Source: Diacronema lutheri (lineage: Eukaryota; Haptophyta; Pavlovophyceae; Pavlovales; Pavlovaceae). Taken from it: a stretch of DNA of 64,000 nt. Positions 60,160 through 64,000 of the stretch are shown piece by piece. The position numbers and the translations under genes were made by a program. Within the stretch, counting starts at the first letter, position 1. Every line of letters begins with the position of its first letter. The stretch covers positions 1,798,001 to 1,862,000 of the forward strand of contig JAGTXO010000001.1 in assembly GCA_019448385.1 (NCBI GenBank). The letters run 5' to 3'. Below the pieces are notes generated by a model that was not told where the DNA came from, ran no database searches, and was given only the letters and a program-made list of their open reading frames with translations.

Positions 60160-63100
60160 ATGGGCGTGCCGGCCCTTGCCGAGCGCTCGATACAGATCGG
60201 CGTGCCGCAGCACGACGGAACGTCCAATTACGTGCGCACCACGCGGTACACGCCGCTCACGTTCGTACCGCTCTTCCTGCTCGAGCAGCTCTCACGCGTG
60301 CTCAACGTGTACTTCGTGCTGATCGTGCTCCTGCAGAACGCAAAGCAGGCGGCGCGCGCGACGCAGGCGGCAGAGGCGGCGGCCGCCGAGGCCTCAGACG
60401 TGCTCGCCCAAGCTGCCGCGCGCGCGGCCGCCGCTGGCGTCTCGAGCATCCGGCTCGTTGGCGAGACGCTCGTGCCGCTCGCCGTGATCTTGACGCTCAC
60501 GGCCGCCAAGGAGGTCGCCGACGACGTCAAGCGCGCGCGCGACGACGCGCGCGCCAACGGGCGCACGGCGCATGTACTGCGCACTGGCGTGCGCTTCACA
60601 CCGCTTGCGTGGGGCGCGCTCCGGCCCGGCGACGTCGTGCTCCTCTGCGAGGGCGACGCTGCGCCTGCCGACCTCGTCCTCATCTCCACGTCAAGCCCAG
60701 CCGGCTCGTGCCTGCTCGATACGTCGGCGGCGGACGGCGAGACGGAGCTCAAAAGCCGATGCGCGCTGCCTGAGCTCAACAAGCTCGGCCGCCGCCCGAT
60801 GGCCCTCGGCACGCTGTGCGACACAGTCCTCGAGTACGCGCCACCGGAGCCGCGCACGGGCGCGTTCGAGGGGACGGTTGCGGCGGGCGATCAGCGGCTA
60901 CCGCTCACCGCATCGCAGCTGGTGGTGCGCGGGATGGTGATGCGCACGACGCAGTGGGCAGTGGGCGTCGTCGTATACACGGGCGATGAGTGCAAGCTCC
61001 TCCTGCCCACGGCAACGCACACGCACGGCACGCGCGTTTTTGATCGCCCGAGCTCGGCGGCGAGCGCTGCCTCAGCCACGTCCGCCGCCGTCGGCGCGAC
61101 GCGCAAGCCGTTCCGCCTGGAGCGCGAGCTGAACCGCGCGGTACTGTTGGCGATCGTCGCACTCTTCTGCCTCTGCGCCGCGCTCACCTTCGCCGGCCTC
61201 GAGTGGAACATCTTTGCCGCCGGACGCCGGACGCACGCGTGGTATCTCTCCGTCCGGCCGCACGGGCGCGGCGGCGAGGAGCGTGATGACGCGCCGACCG
61301 TTGTGCTCGCGCAAGGCGGGCACGCGGAGACGCTGCCACACCGCTTCTTCCACTGGCTGCTTGAGCTCCACGCGCTCATCCCCATCACGCTGTACGGCGC
61401 TCTCGAGCTCGCACGCTTCCACCACGCGGGCCTGCTCGCGCGAGACGCGTCGATGCCTGGCGCACGGGCCAAGACAGCGCCCGCGCCCGCCGAGCTTGGC
61501 CGAGTGACGCACGTGCTCCTCGACAAGACGGGCACGCTCACGACGCGTCGCTTCCGCTTCCGCGCGTGCTCGATCGGCGGCCGTTTGTACACGGACGCGG
61601 CCGCCCCGCCCGCCGCCGCCGACGATGATGACGAACCACACGTCTCAGAGCTCGACGCTGCGGGTCCGACCGCGCGCGCGCTCTTTGCGCGCACGAGCGC
61701 CGCTGAGCTGGCGCACGCGGACCTCGTGGCCGAGTTTTGGACGCTGGTTATGCTCTGCCACGGCGCTTCGGTGCGCGAGCCCGCAACCATGCGCCGCGAA
61801 CTTGTGCGCAGCGTCACGGGCAGCGCGCGCACGCTCGGCGGTGCAGCCGCAGCTGCACTCGCCGCGCGCGCGCGCGCGCCGATCGCGAGGGCGGGCGAGC
61901 GCGAGGGCGCGGAGGGCATGCGCGCAACGCACAGCTCCGTGGTCGGCGTGGGGGTCGGCGTGGGCCTTGCCGAGGTTGCGCCTGGCGCGCAGCGCTTCGA
62001 CTCCGCGAGCGGCGGCGGAGCACACGCCAACGCGCGCGCGCGCGCGCGCGCACGCGGCGCACATGACGACCGCGCCGCGTACGGGGCGGGCGGTGCGATG
62101 TCTGACGCACGCGCGCACGGCAATGCGTGTGGGGACGGCGCGTCCGAGTGCGAGGGCGTGCACGCTCGGCGGTGCGGTGCGCGGTACACTGCGAGCGAGT
62201 ATGAGGGGCCATCGCCGATCGACGTCGAGCTGCTGCGAGCCGCGAGGCGGGTTGGCTTTGAATTCTGCGCGCGCGTGCGCGCGGACGCGGCTGGTCCGAT
62301 GGGGGAAGGCGCGGGTAGAGCGCCAGCACTTGGCGCCGAGGGCGCTAGGGCCAGAGCGCTCGCGCCAGGATCCTCGGGCGTGGACGGCCGCAGGGACGCG
62401 CAACAGCCGGCGCAGCCGACGCAGCAGTCGCTGCCGCAGGTCCTCATCGCACGCCTTCCTGCGGACGCGCCGTTCTCAGAGGGCGGCAGCGACGACGGCG
62501 TCTGCAGCGCCGACGACGAGCGCGCCGATGGGCACGACGGCGAGCCACGCGCCGCCCGGCCCCCATCGCGCTTTCGCCTCTTGCACGCAATGCCCGACAC
62601 GCTCGGCCGGGGGCGATCGTCCATCGTGATCGTCGACGAGGCAGACGGCTCAATCCTGCTGTACACGAAAGGCGCGCTCGATGCCGTCGCGCCCCGTCTG
62701 CGCAGGCCGAGGGTGGACGTGCCGCCTCACGCGCGCGCGCACCGCGCTCCCGGCGCGGCCGCGCCAGGCGCGCGCGCTGGCGCGTCACCAACGGACGAGC
62801 GCCATGCGTCGTCCAGCAGGCACGCCGGTTGGCCGCAACCCGCGCTCGAGGCGGACGTGGAGACGGTGCGCCAGCTCGAGCTGAGCGCGGCGCACGCGCG
62901 CGGCTTCGCGCTCTGCGGCCTGCGCACGGTCTGCTGCGCGGCGCGCGCGCTCTCCGCTGTCGAGTACGAGATGTGGTCGCCGCTCCTCGCCGAAGCGGAG
63001 GGGGCGCCGCCGGCGGAACGCAGCCAAATGGAAGCTGATGCGGCCGACGTGCTCGAGGTCTCGCTCGCTCTGCTCGGCATCGCCGCTGTCGAGGAGGAAC

Positions 63101-64000
63101 TCGAGCACGGCGCGCCGGACGCGGTCGCGGCGCTCGCGAGCGCCGGCCTGTGCACGTGGCTCGTCACCGGCGACCGCGAGGACGCTGCCATCTCCGTGGC
63201 GCACGCGAGCGGGCTGCTTGACGGTCGGACGGCGCTTCACCGCGTCTCCGGTGCGACGCTCGACGAGGTTATGGTCGCGCTCGGCGAGGCGGCGAACGTG
63301 AGCGCGCACGCCGCTGGCCTTGGCGCGCGGATGCGGACGGCGGTGGGCATGGGTGGCGCGCCCTTCTGTAGCGGCGCGGCTGCGCTGTTGGCGGGCGGTG
63401 CAGTCGGCAGCGCGCACGGCGCGCGGCGGACGCTCCTCGAGCACGCGGCGCTCGCAGCCGCGACCGCTGAGGCGATCGCTGCCGCGCGCGCGACCGCACG
63501 CGCTGCCGGCGGCCGCTGCGCGGCTGTTGGCACGCCGCGCGCCGTGCCCACACACGATGGCGGCGCGCGCGCCGGCCGTCGACTGGCGCTCGTGTGCGAC
63601 GGCCGGTCGGTCGAGCTCGCGCTCTCGGCGCCCGCGTGCCGCGCCGAGCTCGCGCGCGCGTGCCGCTCGTCGGACGTTACAATCTTCTACGCAATCGGCG
63701 CGCACGCCAAAGCCGCAGTCGCCGGCCTCCTCCGCCCGCCCGGCGCGGGCCCCGGCTCGGGTGCGGCGACGGTCCTCGCCGTCGGCGATGGGCTCAACGA
63801 CGTGGCGATGCTGCGAGCGGCGGACATTGGCGTCGCGTTGGTACCAAGCCGGGCGGCTGGCGGCGGCGCAGCGATGGGCGGGCGCAAGGCTTGGCGCGGT
63901 GACGACGACGAGAACATGAGTGGCATTGAGGGCGAAGCGGATATCGTGCTCGCGTCGATCGCGCATCTGCAGCCGCTGCTGCTGCTGCACGGGCGGTGGG
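60160..64000 (+). CDS. P4-type ATPase (phospholipid flippase), 3' end outside window
   Basis: The ATG at 60160 opens a frame that runs to the right edge (1,280 codons, no stop, no intron needed). GTSNYVRTTRYTPLTFVPLF is the P4 cytosolic start, followed by LNVYFVLIVLLQN and LVPLAVILTLTAAKEVADDV (first membrane pair). DTSAADGETELKSR is the DGET actuator loop. Two further membrane segments lie at RAVLLAIVALFCLCAALTFA and LLELHALIPITLYGALELAR; the latter has the P4 PITLY sequence in the place of the PEGL motif of ion pumps. THVLLDKTGTLTTRRFRF carries the phosphorylated Asp (codon at 61520). ILLYTKGALDAVAPRL is the nucleotide-binding KGA motif, and VGDGLNDVAMLRAADIGVA is the hinge. A long Ala/Arg-rich insertion (about 61850-62450) sits in the nucleotide-binding domain. 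P4-ATPases move aminophospholipids to the cytosolic leaflet. Confidence 0.93.
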   Translation, partial: MGVPALAERSIQIGVPQHDGTSNYVRTTRYTPLTFVPLFLLEQLSRVLNVYFVLIVLLQNAKQAARATQAAEAAAAEASDVLAQAAARAAAAGVSSIRLVGETLVPLAVILTLTAAKEVADDVKRARDDARANGRTAHVLRTGVRFTPLAWGALRPGDVVLLCEGDAAPADLVLISTSSPAGSCLLDTSAADGETELKSRCALPELNKLGRRPMALGTLCDTVLEYAPPEPRTGAFEGTVAAGDQRLPLTASQLVVRGMVMRTTQWAVGVVVYTGDECKLLLPTATHTHGTRVFDRPSSAASAASATSAAVGATRKPFRLERELNRAVLLAIVALFCLCAALTFAGLEWNIFAAGRRTHAWYLSVRPHGRGGEERDDAPTVVLAQGGHAETLPHRFFHWLLELHALIPITLYGALELARFHHAGLLARDASMPGARAKTAPAPAELGRVTHVLLDKTGTLTTRRFRFRACSIGGRLYTDAAAPPAAADDDDEPHVSELDAAGPTARALFARTSAAELAHADLVAEFWTLVMLCHGASVREPATMRRELVRSVTGSARTLGGAAAAALAARARAPIARAGEREGAEGMRATHSSVVGVGVGVGLAEVAPGAQRFDSASGGGAHANARARARARGAHDDRAAYGAGGAMSDARAHGNACGDGASECEGVHARRCGARYTASEYEGPSPIDVELLRAARRVGFEFCARVRADAAGPMGEGAGRAPALGAEGARARALAPGSSGVDGRRDAQQPAQPTQQSLPQVLIARLPADAPFSEGGSDDGVCSADDERADGHDGEPRAARPPSRFRLLHAMPDTLGRGRSSIVIVDEADGSILLYTKGALDAVAPRLRRPRVDVPPHARAHRAPGAAAPGARAGASPTDERHASSSRHAGWPQPALEADVETVRQLELSAAHARGFALCGLRTVCCAARALSAVEYEMWSPLLAEAEGAPPAERSQMEADAADVLEVSLALLGIAAVEEELEHGAPDAVAALASAGLCTWLVTGDREDAAISVAHASGLLDGRTALHRVSGATLDEVMVALGEAANVSAHAAGLGARMRTAVGMGGAPFCSGAAALLAGGAVGSAHGARRTLLEHAALAAATAEAIAAARATARAAGGRCAAVGTPRAVPTHDGGARAGRRLALVCDGRSVELALSAPACRAELARACRSSDVTIFYAIGAHAKAAVAGLLRPPGAGPGSGAATVLAVGDGLNDVAMLRAADIGVALVPSRAAGGGAAMGGRKAWRGDDDENMSGIEGEADIVLASIAHLQPLLLLHGRW

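Noticed and set aside
60891-62666. 591-codon minus-strand ORF rich in Ser/Ala/Pro
   Set aside because: It is antisense to the intact P4-ATPase; the GC-rich codon use of the real gene leaves the opposite frame open.

Overview
The window is a gene-dense, very GC-rich stretch of a eukaryotic nuclear genome. It holds about 37 protein genes, on both strands, usually separated by tens to a few hundred bases. Short introns, a full set of nuclear housekeeping genes (MCM3, SEH1, THOC6, DMAP1, RAB18, SAR1, lysyl-tRNA synthetase) and the absence of operon logic exclude bacteria. Two proteins (an EttA-type ABC-F ATPase and a 2-Cys peroxiredoxin) begin with a secretory signal peptide followed by a basic transit-like stretch. 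This bipartite presequence is typical of algae with secondary plastids. An ARMC9 homologue suggests a flagellated cell. My best guess is a compact-genome haptophyte or similar chromist alga; that is inference, because no ribosomal or marker RNA lies here.

Layout. 1-5.2 kb: cyclic-nucleotide-binding protein (cut by the left edge), a broken TYW2 remnant, a NADAR-ERI1 exonuclease fusion, an EEF2KMT/FAM86-like methyltransferase and a carbonyl reductase. 5.2-16.8 kb: ankyrin protein, FBXL-type F-box/LRR protein, stomatin-like protein 2, two coiled-coil proteins, dual-specificity phosphatase, RAB18. 16.8-19.3 kb: Sel1-MYND protein, an F-box-like ORF and a patch of gene debris. 19.3-26 kb: MCM3 and an E2F factor, transcribed divergently from one 242-bp promoter. 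26-36.4 kb: SAR1, a small membrane/coiled-coil protein, SEH1, THUMP-type RNA methyltransferase, plastid ABC-F, THOC6, EDR2-like protein. 36.4-45.5 kb: R2R3-type MYB, C2H2 zinc-finger/polyQ factor, lysyl-tRNA synthetase and an unrecognised repeat protein. 45.5-54 kb: bL27m, NUDT22, protein kinase, retroelement debris, ARMC9, NUDT17. 54-64 kb: aspartyl beta-hydroxylase-like protein, a decayed Fanzor/TnpB-like nuclease, 2-Cys peroxiredoxin, DMAP1, and a P4-ATPase cut by the right edge.

Gene structure is uniform. Donors are mostly GTGCGC or GTGAGC, at least two introns look GC-AG, acceptors are GCGCAG-like, and several introns carry long pure-C tracts just before the acceptor on the sense strand. 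Many neighbours are divergent pairs with starts 21-80 bp apart, or convergent pairs whose ends touch or overlap. Functionally the MCM3/E2F pair is the clearest link (an S-phase regulator beside a classical S-phase target). The other neighbours look unrelated, as expected for a compacted genome.
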